This document shows, one piece after another, positions 8,749-16,972 of a stretch of 64,000 nucleotides of DNA. The stretch lies in NCBI RefSeq assembly GCF_008087345.1, contig NZ_VHIB01000018.1, forward strand, positions 19,220-83,219. Direction: 5' to 3'. The stretch is from Nocardioides caldifontis. Lineage in GTDB: Bacteria; Actinomycetota; Actinomycetes; Propionibacteriales; Nocardioidaceae. How positions within the stretch are numbered: position 1 is the first letter of the stretch; the number at the start of each line of letters is the position of its first letter. Both the position numbers and the translations under genes were made by a program. The notes beneath the pieces were generated by a model. It had not been told where the DNA came from. It saw only the letters and a list, made by a program, of their open reading frames with translations, and made no database searches.

Positions 8749-10292
8749 CGCTGCCGCAGCTCGCGCTTGAGCACCTTGCCAGCCGCGCTCACCGGCAGGT
8801 CGTCCACGAACACGACCGACTTGGGCGCCTTGAAGTGGGCGAGACGGTCACGCACGAACTCGATCAGCTCCGCCTCATCGAAGGCGGCCCCGGGCTTGCG
8901 GATGACGATCGCGCACGGGACCTCCACCCAGTAGTCGTCGCCCACGCCGATCACGGCGCATTGTTCCACGCCGCTGTGCTGGTAGATGATGTTCTCGATC
9001 TCGGTGGGGTATACGTTAAGCCCACCCGAGATGATCATGTCCTTCTTGCGGTCGGTGATGGTGAGGAAGCCATCCTCGTCGAAGTGGCCGACGTCGCCGG
9101 TGTGGAACCAACCGTCGATGATCGTCTCACTCGTTCGCATCTGCTGCCTCCAGTAGCCCGCGGGATGCTCGGTCAGCACGACCACCTCGCCGAGCTCTCC
9201 CGTGGGCATCGGGGCTCCCTGGTCGTCGACGACACGCACCACGTTGTTGCGCTGCACCCGGCCACAACTTCCCGGCTTGCGCGAGTGCCACTCCGCGGTG
9301 AGCTGGGTGCAAGTCATGGATGTCCCGTTGCCGAGCAGCTCCGTGAGGCCGTACATCTGGTTGAGCACGTTCCCGAGCGTCGCCTCGGCGCGCTTGGCGA
9401 TCTCGACGGGAATCGGCGATGCGGCGTACCACACCGCCTTGATCGGAGCCCTCCGCCACGTGTCGAGCGCTTCGGGGTGGTCCTCGATGTGCCGCAGCAG
9501 TCCGATGATGATGGTGGGCGCAAGAAGGCTGTAGGTCACCTGGTTCTCGGCGCACATGTCGAGGAACTCGGCAGGATTCCATCCTTCGACGCATACGACG
9601 GTGCCGCCGCGGGCGAGGAAGGGCCACACGAAGCCGATAGCCATGTGGGTGAACGGCGTGACCGGCAGGTAGCGGTCTTCCTCGGACACGCCGGACAGTT
9701 GGTTGAGTAACGTGGTCGCCGTGTGCAACGCGAAGTGGCTGTGCGTAATGGGCACGCCCTTGGGCATGCCCGTCGTGGCGGAGGTGTACATGAGCCGGTA
9801 GAGGGTCTCAGACGGAACGACCGTGTCCGGTTCTGCGTCGCTCGCGGCATCGAGCAGGTTGTCGAAGTTGACGGCCCAGTCGGGGACCGCCTCGTCCCCG
9901 TCGGGGATGCACAGCAGGTGAGTGCAGGTCGTGAGTTGGTCCCGAACCGACTCCAGGAGCGCCGCCTGCTTCGGCCTGAAGATGACGGCACGCGACTCAC
10001 TGTCGTTCAGGTGCCATGCCACCTCCTGGGGAGAAAGGCGGGTGTTGAGGGGGACCGTGGCGATGCCGAACTTGGCCTGACCGCCCTCGCACTCCACCCA
10101 GCGATCGGAGTTGTGCTGCAAGATCGCCGAGTGATCACCGATGTCGAGGCCCAACTCCCGAAGGGCGTTGCCTACTCGATTGAACGACCGATTCATCTCG
10201 GCGTACGTCTGTACCCGCCCTTGGTGCACCAGCGCCGGCCGATCGCCGAACTCCTGCAACGCCGGACGGATGAACCTCTCGAAGAAAGACAT
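8721..10292 (-). CDS. AMP-dependent acyl-CoA synthetase (FadD-like)
   Basis: A 523-residue ANL-superfamily ligase of normal length. The ATP-binding loop is YTSATTGMPKGVPITH (Ala where Gly is usual), the A5 motif is QMYGLTELLGNG, A7 is GWFHTGDVGHFDEDGF, the hinge is DRKKDMIISGGLNVYPTEIE and the C-terminal catalytic lysine lies in AAGKVLKRELR. ATG 10292 is chosen because AGGGAG precedes it by nine bases; a longer frame up to 10337 lacks such a site. It is divergent from the ACAD/AtuA/carboxylase operon across 266 bases, so it probably supplies the CoA ester for that pathway. Confidence 0.9.
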   Translation of the reverse strand: MSFFERFIRPALQEFGDRPALVHQGRVQTYAEMNRSFNRVGNALRELGLDIGDHSAILQHNSDRWVECEGGQAKFGIATVPLNTRLSPQEVAWHLNDSESRAVIFRPKQAALLESVRDQLTTCTHLLCIPDGDEAVPDWAVNFDNLLDAASDAEPDTVVPSETLYRLMYTSATTGMPKGVPITHSHFALHTATTLLNQLSGVSEEDRYLPVTPFTHMAIGFVWPFLARGGTVVCVEGWNPAEFLDMCAENQVTYSLLAPTIIIGLLRHIEDHPEALDTWRRAPIKAVWYAASPIPVEIAKRAEATLGNVLNQMYGLTELLGNGTSMTCTQLTAEWHSRKPGSCGRVQRNNVVRVVDDQGAPMPTGELGEVVVLTEHPAGYWRQQMRTSETIIDGWFHTGDVGHFDEDGFLTITDRKKDMIISGGLNVYPTEIENIIYQHSGVEQCAVIGVGDDYWVEVPCAIVIRKPGAAFDEAELIEFVRDRLAHFKAPKSVVFVDDLPVSAAGKVLKRELRQRYRDPQTPS

Positions 10293-10423
10293 GAAGCACC
10301 ACTCCCTGAGACAGATGGAAACCAAGCCGTGCTGCAAGCGCCGCGGTCAAGCACCAGGTGTGCTCGTCGACGGCGGTAGCGCGACTGCTTTGAAACGACG
10401 TTATCAGACGCACCAGTCAAAGA

Positions 10424-10439
10424 TCGACCGTGTGGTTGG
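10424..10439. promoter_or_regulatory. Candidate operator, site 2 of the recurring dyad
   Basis: TCGACC, GTGT, GGTTGG in the intergenic space between the leftward ligase and the rightward ACAD/AtuA operon. It has the half-site and 4-base spacing of the dyads at 844, 31094, 31994 and 42874, although its spacer differs from their GAYA. Position between divergent genes suits a repressor site controlling both. Confidence 0.35.
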
Positions 10440-10558
10440 CAGGCCCGTCGGCTGCGACGGTCGTCCTCATGGTGGTTGCGTGCCATCTTCGGGACGGCTA
10501 ACCTGACGGGACTGTCAATTCCTTGGTGGCCCTGCGCCCGTGACCTACAGGAGCCCCC

Positions 10559-12349
10559 GTGCGCTTCACTGACGAGCACCGCGCCTTCCGGAAACTGGTG
10601 CGCGACGTGGTCGACAAAGAGATCGCGCCCTACGTGGACGAATGGGAGCGAGACGGCACGTTCCCGGCGCACGAGCTGTTCCCCAAGCTCGGCGAACTCG
10701 GTCTGCTCGGGTTGCAGTACGACCCCGACTTCGGGGGGCAGGGTGCCGACCACCTGTACTCCGTGATCCTCGCCGAGGAACTGCACCGGTCCGGTTGCGC
10801 GGGGATTCCGATGGCGATCGGCGTACAGACGATGATGGCCACGCCGTCGCTGCACGAGTTCGGCAGCGACGAGCTCAAGCGCCGCTACCTCGAACCGGCC
10901 ATCCGGGGCGAGGCGGTCTGCTCCATCGCGGTGACCGAGCCCGGCGCCGGCTCGGACGTGGCAGGGCTTCGCACCCGAGCCGTACGCGACGGCGACCACT
11001 GGATCATTAACGGCAGCAAGCTCTACATCACCAACGGCACCCAAGCCGACTGGCTGTGCCTGCTCGCGCGCACCTCTGATGAGGGCGGCTACCGAGGGAT
11101 GTCGCAGATCATCGTGGAGACCAGCACGCCCGGGTTCTCCGTGTCTCGCAAACTGGACAAGCTCGGCAACCGGTCCTCCGACACCGCCGAGCTGTTCTTC
11201 GACGACGTCCGGGTGCCGGTGAGCAACACGATCGGTGAGATCGGCCGCGGCTTCCAGCAACAGATGGCCCAGTTCGTCATCGAGCGCGTGTTCGCCGCCT
11301 ACGGCGCGGTCGGCAGCTGCCGGTGGGCGCTGGAGCGTACTCGCGACTACCTGCGGCAGCGGGAGGTCTTCGGCCAGCCGCTGCTGGCCAACCAGTACAT
11401 CGGGTTTCGCCTGGCAGAGCTGTCTGCTCAGGTGGAGCTGCTGCAGTCGCACAACTACGCCTGCGCACAGGCGTACATGGACGGCGAGGACATCACCCGG
11501 GCCGCCACGGTGGCCAAGCTCACGGCGGGCCGGCTGATGCGCGAGGTGGCCGACACCTGCCTGCAGTTCCACGGCGGCCTGGGCTACATGGAGGAGACCT
11601 GGACGTCCCGGTTCTTCCGCGACACCCGCCTGGCCTCCATCGGCGGCGGTGACTACCTCGCCGAGCTCACCATGTTGATCCTCGGCCGCCAGCGTTCCAT
11701 CGACCCGGCCGCGGGCTATGCCCGCTCCTTCCTGACCCAGCTGGAGGACTGCCTCGCTGACGCACTCAGCCGCGGGGTGCGGATCGTCAGCAACGCCGGC
11801 GGGCTCAACCCGCGGGGCCTGGCCGACGCGGTCGGTGAGCTCGGCGCTCGGCTGGGGGTCCCGGTCCGGGTCGCCACCGTCAGCGGTGACGACCTGATGC
11901 CCCGGCTAGCCCAGCTGGGCTCCGCCGGCCGCCTGCGGGTCGGCGAGCGGCCACCGGCAGCCGGTGACCTGGGGCCGGTGAACGAGGAGTTGCCCGACGT
12001 ACTGACCGCCAACGCCTATCTCGGCTGCTGGGGGGAGTCGTGCGGGCACTGGAGGCCGGTGCCGACGTCGTCGTCACCGGGCGCGTCACCGATGCCAGCC
12101 TCGTCGTCGGCCCAGCCGCCTGGCACCATGGCTGGAGCGCCGACGACCTTGACGCGCTGGCCGGCGCCACTGTTGCCGGACACGTGCTCGAATGCGGCAC
12201 GCAAGCAACCGGTGGGAACTTCAGCTTCTTCACCGAGCTGCTCGATGCCGACCCCGGCTGCCTGGACCACATTGGTTTCCCGCTCGCCGAAATCGCCGCC
12301 GACGGCACGGCGATCATCACCAAGCACCCCGGCACCGGCGGAGCGGTGA
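10559..12349 (+). CDS. Acyl-CoA dehydrogenase joined to the N-terminal part of an AtuA-family protein (disrupted)
   Basis: Residues 1-364 are a clear ACAD: CSIAVTEPGAGSDVAG and KLYITNGTQADW in the FAD domain, LRQREVFGQPLLANQ, and LQFHGGLGYMEETWTSRFFR. The dehydrogenase breaks off at SIGGG, where a normal member continues about 15-20 residues. From residue 365 the chain continues as AtuA (DUF1446): DYLAELTMLILGRQR, GVRIVSNAGGLNPRGLA, VSGDDLMPRL, LTANAYLGCWG. AtuA's first ~60 residues are missing. After codon 492 the frame departs from AtuA at six G's (12030-12035) and encodes a low-complexity Ser/Pro tail to 12349. Start GTG 10559 follows AGGAG. I read this as two ordinary genes fused by a deletion, with a separate frameshift. 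Activity of the ACAD part is doubtful. Confidence 0.8.
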   Translation: MRFTDEHRAFRKLVRDVVDKEIAPYVDEWERDGTFPAHELFPKLGELGLLGLQYDPDFGGQGADHLYSVILAEELHRSGCAGIPMAIGVQTMMATPSLHEFGSDELKRRYLEPAIRGEAVCSIAVTEPGAGSDVAGLRTRAVRDGDHWIINGSKLYITNGTQADWLCLLARTSDEGGYRGMSQIIVETSTPGFSVSRKLDKLGNRSSDTAELFFDDVRVPVSNTIGEIGRGFQQQMAQFVIERVFAAYGAVGSCRWALERTRDYLRQREVFGQPLLANQYIGFRLAELSAQVELLQSHNYACAQAYMDGEDITRAATVAKLTAGRLMREVADTCLQFHGGLGYMEETWTSRFFRDTRLASIGGGDYLAELTMLILGRQRSIDPAAGYARSFLTQLEDCLADALSRGVRIVSNAGGLNPRGLADAVGELGARLGVPVRVATVSGDDLMPRLAQLGSAGRLRVGERPPAAGDLGPVNEELPDVLTANAYLGCWGESCGHWRPVPTSSSPGASPMPASSSAQPPGTMAGAPTTLTRWPAPLLPDTCSNAARKQPVGTSASSPSCSMPTPAAWTTLVSRSPKSPPTARRSSPSTPAPAER

Positions 12350-13362
12350 CCGTCGAGACGGTCACCGAGCAGCTGCTCTACGAACTCACCGGCAGCCGCT
12401 ACGGCGGCCCCGACGTCGTCACCCGGTTCGACGGCCCGCGGTTGCGCCAGGTCGCGCGCGACCGCGTCGAGGTCACCGGGGCACGCGGCCTGCCGCCAGG
12501 AGAGTGGCTGAAGGTGGCGACGAACCGTCTCGGTGGCTTCCGCAACGCCATGACCCTGCCGCTGGCCGGGCTGGACGTCGACCGCAAGGCCGATCTGCTG
12601 CGTCGACAACTGGCTCCCGTGCTGGCGGACGTGGCCGAGGCGGTGGTGACCCTGGCGCGCACGGACTCTCCGGACGCCGAGGCCGAGGAAGAGGCCAGCG
12701 CCGTGCTGCAGGTGACCGTGAAGGATCCCGACCGCAACAAAGTGGGCAAGGAGTTCACCGTGCCCGTGATCGAGTTGGCCCTGGCCACCGTCCCCGGCTT
12801 CTTCGCCGCAGGCGCCCCGCCCAGCCCGTCGGCCTACGGCGTCTACGCGCCGGCATGGGTGCGGGTCGATGACGTCGCTCAAGTGGTTGGCCTGCCTGAC
12901 GGCGGCACGGAGAGGGTCCCTTCGACGCGGCCGCAGCCGGTAAGTACGTCGGAGGATGAGCCGCCGGGGCCTGTGGAGCCGGCGGGCGACAGCGGCGGCC
13001 CGGAGCCCGCCCGACCCACCCGCCGCGTCCCGCTGGGCTGCGTCGTCGGCGCCCGCAGTGGCGACAAGGGGGGTGCCGCGACCCTCGGCGTCTACGCCCG
13101 CAGCGACGAGGGTTACGCCTGGCTGTCGAGTTTCCTCACCGCTGAGCGGGTGCGTGAGCTGCTGCCCGAGGCCTCCGGCCTGCCGGTGACCCGTGAACTG
13201 CTGCCCGGGTTCCGCGCGCTGATCTTCCAGCTGCCTGGCCTGCTCGGCGAGGGCGTGGCCGCCAGCACTCGATTCGATCCCCAGGCTAAGGCCGTGGGGG
13301 AGTGGCTGCGTTCTCGCTTGGTCGATGTCCCGATGTCCCTGCTACCGGAAGGAAGAACGTGA
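12040..13362 (+). CDS. AtuA family protein (DUF1446), C-terminal part after frameshift
   Basis: This frame carries on AtuA exactly where the previous one is lost: RALEAGADVVVTGRVTDASL, HVLECGTQATGGNFSFF and the TKHPGTGGAVTVETVTEQLLYE segment (DUF1446 core). After a Pro/Gly-rich linker near residues 285-325 comes the C-terminal AtuA-like ferredoxin-fold domain, GCVVGARSGDKGGAATLGVYAR. One added G in the 12030-12035 run would join it to the upstream frame. AtuA proteins accompany geranyl-CoA and related carboxylases in acyclic terpene catabolism; their reaction is not established. The stop overlaps the carboxylase beta start (GTGA 13359-13362). GTG 12040 is simply the first start codon of this frame and not a likely natural start. 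Confidence 0.85.
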   Translation: MRALEAGADVVVTGRVTDASLVVGPAAWHHGWSADDLDALAGATVAGHVLECGTQATGGNFSFFTELLDADPGCLDHIGFPLAEIAADGTAIITKHPGTGGAVTVETVTEQLLYELTGSRYGGPDVVTRFDGPRLRQVARDRVEVTGARGLPPGEWLKVATNRLGGFRNAMTLPLAGLDVDRKADLLRRQLAPVLADVAEAVVTLARTDSPDAEAEEEASAVLQVTVKDPDRNKVGKEFTVPVIELALATVPGFFAAGAPPSPSAYGVYAPAWVRVDDVAQVVGLPDGGTERVPSTRPQPVSTSEDEPPGPVEPAGDSGGPEPARPTRRVPLGCVVGARSGDKGGAATLGVYARSDEGYAWLSSFLTAERVRELLPEASGLPVTRELLPGFRALIFQLPGLLGEGVAASTRFDPQAKAVGEWLRSRLVDVPMSLLPEGRT

Positions 13363-14939
13363 CCATCCTCGCCGACCGCGCCGCGGAGAACCGTACCGCG
13401 CTCCTCGATCGCCTCGCCGAACTGGGCGAGCTGCGCGCACAGGCCAACCTGGGCGGCGGCGAGAGTGCCGTGGCCCGCCACCGGGCCCGTGGCAAGCTCA
13501 CCGTCCGCGAACGCATCGAGCTACTGCTGGACCGGGACAGCCCGTTCCTCGAGCTGTCGCCGTACGCGGCGTGGGGCACCGACTTCCCCGTGGGGGCCAG
13601 CGTGGTCACCGGCATCGGTGTCGTCGAAGGCGTCGAAGTGATGATCTCGGCGAACGACGCGACGGTGCGGGGAGGAACGAGCAACCCCTACACCTTCCGC
13701 AAGACCCAGCGCGCGCACGAGATCGCCGAGACCAACCGGCTGCCGTTCATCAGCCTGGTCGAGTCCGGGGGCGCGGACCTGCCCACCCAGTCGGAGATCT
13801 TCATCCCCGGCGGGCGCGCGTTCCGCAACCTGACCCGACTGTCCTCGCAGGGCATTCCTACCGTCGCCCTGGTCTTCGGCAACAGCACGGCCGGCGGCGC
13901 CTACGTGCCCGGCATGAGCGACCATGTCGTGATGATCGAGGGCCGCAGCAAGGTGTTCCTTGCCGGGCCGCCGCTGGTGAAGATGGCCACCGGGGAGGAG
14001 GCCGAGGACGAGTCCCTCGGCGGAGCGTCGATGCACGCCCGCACCTCCGGCAGCGCCGACCACCTGGCCGTCGACGAGCTCGACGCGATCCGGCTCGGGC
14101 GGCAGATCGTACGCAATCTCGACTGGCGCAAGGCCGGCCCCGGCCCGTCCCGGCCCGCCGACCCCCCGCTGTTCGGCCCAGAGGAGCTGCTCGACCTCGC
14201 CCCCGCGGACCTGCGCCAGCCGCTGGATCCCCGCGACGTGCTAGCCCGGGTCGTCGATGGCAGCCGCTTCGACGAGCACAAGCCGCTCTACGGCACGTCG
14301 TTGGTCACCGGGTGGGCAAGCATCCACGGCTATCCGATCGGCGTGCTGGCCAACGCCCGTGGCGTGTTGTTCCGGGAGGACGCGCAGAAGGCCGCGCAGT
14401 TCATCCAGCTGGCCAACCAGGTTGACACCCCGCTGCTGTTCCTGCAGAACACGACCGGCTACATGGTCGGCACCGAGTACGAGCAGAACGGCATCGTCAA
14501 GGCTGGCTCGCAGATGATCAACGCTGTCTCCAACAGCACGGTGCCGCACCTGACGATGAACATCGGCGCCTCGTACGGCGCCGGGAACTACGGCATGTGC
14601 GGGCGGTCCTACGATCCTCGTTTCCTGTTCGCCTGGCCCAATGCCAAGAGCGCGGTGATGGGGGCGGCGCAGCTGGCAGGAGTGCTCGATATCGTCGGAA
14701 GAGCCAGCGCGCAGGCCCGTGGCCGCGACTACGACGAGGAGGCCGCGGCTGCGATGCGGGCCGCGGTGGAGCAGCAGATCGAGGCCGAGTCGGTAGCGCT
14801 CTTTCTCTCTGGCCGGGTCTACGACGACGGGATCATCGACCCGCGCGACACCCGCACCGTCCTCGGGCTGGCGCTGTCGGTGATTCACAACGCACCTCTC
14901 AGAGGACTGCACGACGGATGGGGGGTGTTCCGCCTGTGA
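13359..14939 (+). CDS. Acyl-CoA carboxylase beta subunit (carboxyltransferase)
   Basis: A 526-residue carboxyltransferase that moves CO2 from carboxybiotin to an acyl-CoA. The N-terminal half has VESGGADLPTQSEIF and the oxyanion-type GNSTAGGAYVPGMSDHVVM; the C-terminal half has FLQNTTGYMVGTEYEQNGIV, GASYGAGNYGMCGRSYDPRF and WPNAKSAVMGAAQ. This pattern is that of methylcrotonyl-CoA and geranyl-CoA carboxylases rather than acetyl- or propionyl-CoA carboxylase. GTG 13359 is preceded by GGAAGGAAG and overlaps AtuA's stop. It overlaps the alpha-subunit gene by GTGA. With AtuA next door, a geranyl-CoA-like branched enoyl-CoA is a reasonable substrate guess. Confidence 0.93.
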   Translation: MTILADRAAENRTALLDRLAELGELRAQANLGGGESAVARHRARGKLTVRERIELLLDRDSPFLELSPYAAWGTDFPVGASVVTGIGVVEGVEVMISANDATVRGGTSNPYTFRKTQRAHEIAETNRLPFISLVESGGADLPTQSEIFIPGGRAFRNLTRLSSQGIPTVALVFGNSTAGGAYVPGMSDHVVMIEGRSKVFLAGPPLVKMATGEEAEDESLGGASMHARTSGSADHLAVDELDAIRLGRQIVRNLDWRKAGPGPSRPADPPLFGPEELLDLAPADLRQPLDPRDVLARVVDGSRFDEHKPLYGTSLVTGWASIHGYPIGVLANARGVLFREDAQKAAQFIQLANQVDTPLLFLQNTTGYMVGTEYEQNGIVKAGSQMINAVSNSTVPHLTMNIGASYGAGNYGMCGRSYDPRFLFAWPNAKSAVMGAAQLAGVLDIVGRASAQARGRDYDEEAAAAMRAAVEQQIEAESVALFLSGRVYDDGIIDPRDTRTVLGLALSVIHNAPLRGLHDGWGVFRL

Positions 14940-16972
14940 GCGACCAGCACACGCTGCGGAGCGTCCTGGTGGCCAACCGCGGCGAGATCGCCCGCCGAGT
15001 GTTCGCCACCGCCCGGGCCATGGGGCTGCGCACCGTCGCGGTGTACTCCGATGTCGACGCAGACGCCCCGTACGTCGCCGACGCCGACGTAGCCGTCCGG
15101 CTACCGGGCAACACCCCGTCCGAGACCTATCTGGATGCCGACCTCGTGGTCGCCGCGGCGCTGAGGGCGGGCGCGGACTGCGTCCACCCGGGCTACGGGT
15201 TCCTGTCCGAGAACGCAGATTTCGCCCGGGCGGTGCAGTCAGCGGGACTGGTCTTCGTGGGTCCCAGCGCAGAGGCCATCGAAGCCATGGGCAGCAAGCT
15301 TGCCGCCAAGGAGCTCATGCAGCGGGCCGGGGTGCCGACCCTGCCCGGCGTGGACGCCACCGGCCTCTCCGGAACGGAGCTGGAGAAGGCAGCCGCCGAC
15401 GTCGGCTACCCGCTCCTGGTCAAGGCATCCTTCGGTGGCGGCGGTCGCGGCATGCGGGAGGTACGCGACCCGAGCGACCTCGCGGATGCTGTCGCGGGTG
15501 CCGGTCGCGAGGCGGCGTCCGCCTTCGGCAACGGCACCGTGTTCCTGGAGCGGCTGGTCGAGCGGCCCCGCCACGTCGAGGTTCAGATCTTCGGCGACAG
15601 CCACGGACACACGGTGGCGCTCTTTGAGCGGGAGTGCTCCATCCAGCGCCGCCACCAGAAGGTGGTCGAGGAGGCGCCGTCCCCCGCGGTCGACCCGGAC
15701 CTGCGTGATCGGCTGCAGGAGGCGGCCGTCGCCGCCGCCCGCGCCATCGACTACGTCGGCGCGGGCACGGTCGAGTTCCTGCTCGACGAGTGGGGCGACT
15801 TCTTCTTCCTCGAGGTCAACACCCGCCTGCAGGTGGAGCACCCCGTCACCGAGGCCGTCACCGGGCTGGACCTGGTCCGGTTGCAGTTCGACGTCGCGGC
15901 GGGCCGGCCGTTGCCCTCCGAGGCACTGACGCCGACCCTGACCGGCTGCGCGATCGAGGTGCGGCTCTACGCCGAGGACCCGTCCCGCAGCTGGCTGCCC
16001 CAGTCGGGGCGACTCGAGGACTTCCACGTCCCCGCCGAGGCCGAGTTCCGGCTGCCAGACGGGCCGGGAGTCCGGCTGGACAGCGGCGTCGCCCCCGGCG
16101 TCGAGGTCGGGGTTCACTACGACCCGATGCTCGCCAAGGTCATCGCCTGGGCGCCGGACCGGACCTCGGCCGCGCTCGCACTGGCAGGCGCCCTCCAACG
16201 CGCCCGGCTTCACGGGCTGACGACCAACCGAGATCTTCTGGTGCGCGTATTGCGCAGCGAGGCCTTCCTCGCCGGCGAGACCGAAACCGGGTTCCTGGAT
16301 CGGCACGGCCTCGACGTCCTCGCCGCGCCGCTGGCCGATGAAGAGGGGCGTCGCCGGCATGCCGTCGTGGCGGCGCTGGCCGGCGCCGCTCTGCGGCGAG
16401 CCGCCGCGCCGGCGCTCGCCGGCCTGCCGTCCGGCTGGCGCAACAACCCGACAGCGCCGCACACCACGGTCTTCGACGCCGGCACGGTGCGCTACCGCCT
16501 TGACCGGACGGGGCTCACCGCCGACGTCGACGGGACGCCGGTGCCGCTGACGGTGCTCGGCACGGACGTCCTGCAGCCGGGTCGGGTCCGGCTGGAGGTT
16601 GAGGCCGACGGGCTGCGCGGCACCTACGACGTGCACGTGGAGGGCGACCGCTCGTTCGTCGACGCGCCTGACGGCTCGACGACACTGGTCGAGCAGCCGC
16701 GCTTCCCGGAGCCCACGGCGAAGGTGGCCCCCGGGTCGCTCACCGCCGCGATGCCTGGCGCGGTCACCCGGGTGGCCGTGGCTGAGGGCGATCGCATCGC
16801 CGCGGGGCAGCTGGTGCTAGTCCTGGAGGCCATGAAGATGGAGCACCCCGTGGTGGCGCCCGCCGCCGGAGTGGTGCAGGCCCTGCACGTTCACGTGGGC
16901 GCGCAGGTAGAGACAGGCGCGACGCTGGCCGTCGTCGCCGAGACCGAGGAAGGGAACAGCAATGCGTCCTGA
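14936..16972 (+). CDS. Acyl-CoA carboxylase alpha subunit (biotin carboxylase plus biotin carrier)
   Basis: A 678-residue fused subunit. The biotin carboxylase N-domain opens with LRSVLVANRGEIARRVF; the ATP-grasp domain has KASFGGGGRGMREV (about 163-176), ERECSIQRRHQKVVEEAPS and FLEVNTRLQVEHPVTE (about 285-300); the C-domain follows. The last 75 residues are the biotinyl domain with EAMKMEH, the biotinylated lysine being residue 634. Length and order match the alpha subunits of methylcrotonyl-/geranyl-CoA carboxylases. GTG 14936 overlaps the beta subunit's stop; a longer upstream reading frame lies within the beta gene and is not protein-like. Confidence 0.94.
   Translation: MSDQHTLRSVLVANRGEIARRVFATARAMGLRTVAVYSDVDADAPYVADADVAVRLPGNTPSETYLDADLVVAAALRAGADCVHPGYGFLSENADFARAVQSAGLVFVGPSAEAIEAMGSKLAAKELMQRAGVPTLPGVDATGLSGTELEKAAADVGYPLLVKASFGGGGRGMREVRDPSDLADAVAGAGREAASAFGNGTVFLERLVERPRHVEVQIFGDSHGHTVALFERECSIQRRHQKVVEEAPSPAVDPDLRDRLQEAAVAAARAIDYVGAGTVEFLLDEWGDFFFLEVNTRLQVEHPVTEAVTGLDLVRLQFDVAAGRPLPSEALTPTLTGCAIEVRLYAEDPSRSWLPQSGRLEDFHVPAEAEFRLPDGPGVRLDSGVAPGVEVGVHYDPMLAKVIAWAPDRTSAALALAGALQRARLHGLTTNRDLLVRVLRSEAFLAGETETGFLDRHGLDVLAAPLADEEGRRRHAVVAALAGAALRRAAAPALAGLPSGWRNNPTAPHTTVFDAGTVRYRLDRTGLTADVDGTPVPLTVLGTDVLQPGRVRLEVEADGLRGTYDVHVEGDRSFVDAPDGSTTLVEQPRFPEPTAKVAPGSLTAAMPGAVTRVAVAEGDRIAAGQLVLVLEAMKMEHPVVAPAAGVVQALHVHVGAQVETGATLAVVAETEEGNSNAS

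Noticed and set aside
13302..13358. Longer N-terminus for the carboxylase beta subunit
   Set aside because: The extra 19 codons overlap AtuA and lack conservation; GTG 13359 has GGAAGGAAG and the GTGA overlap.
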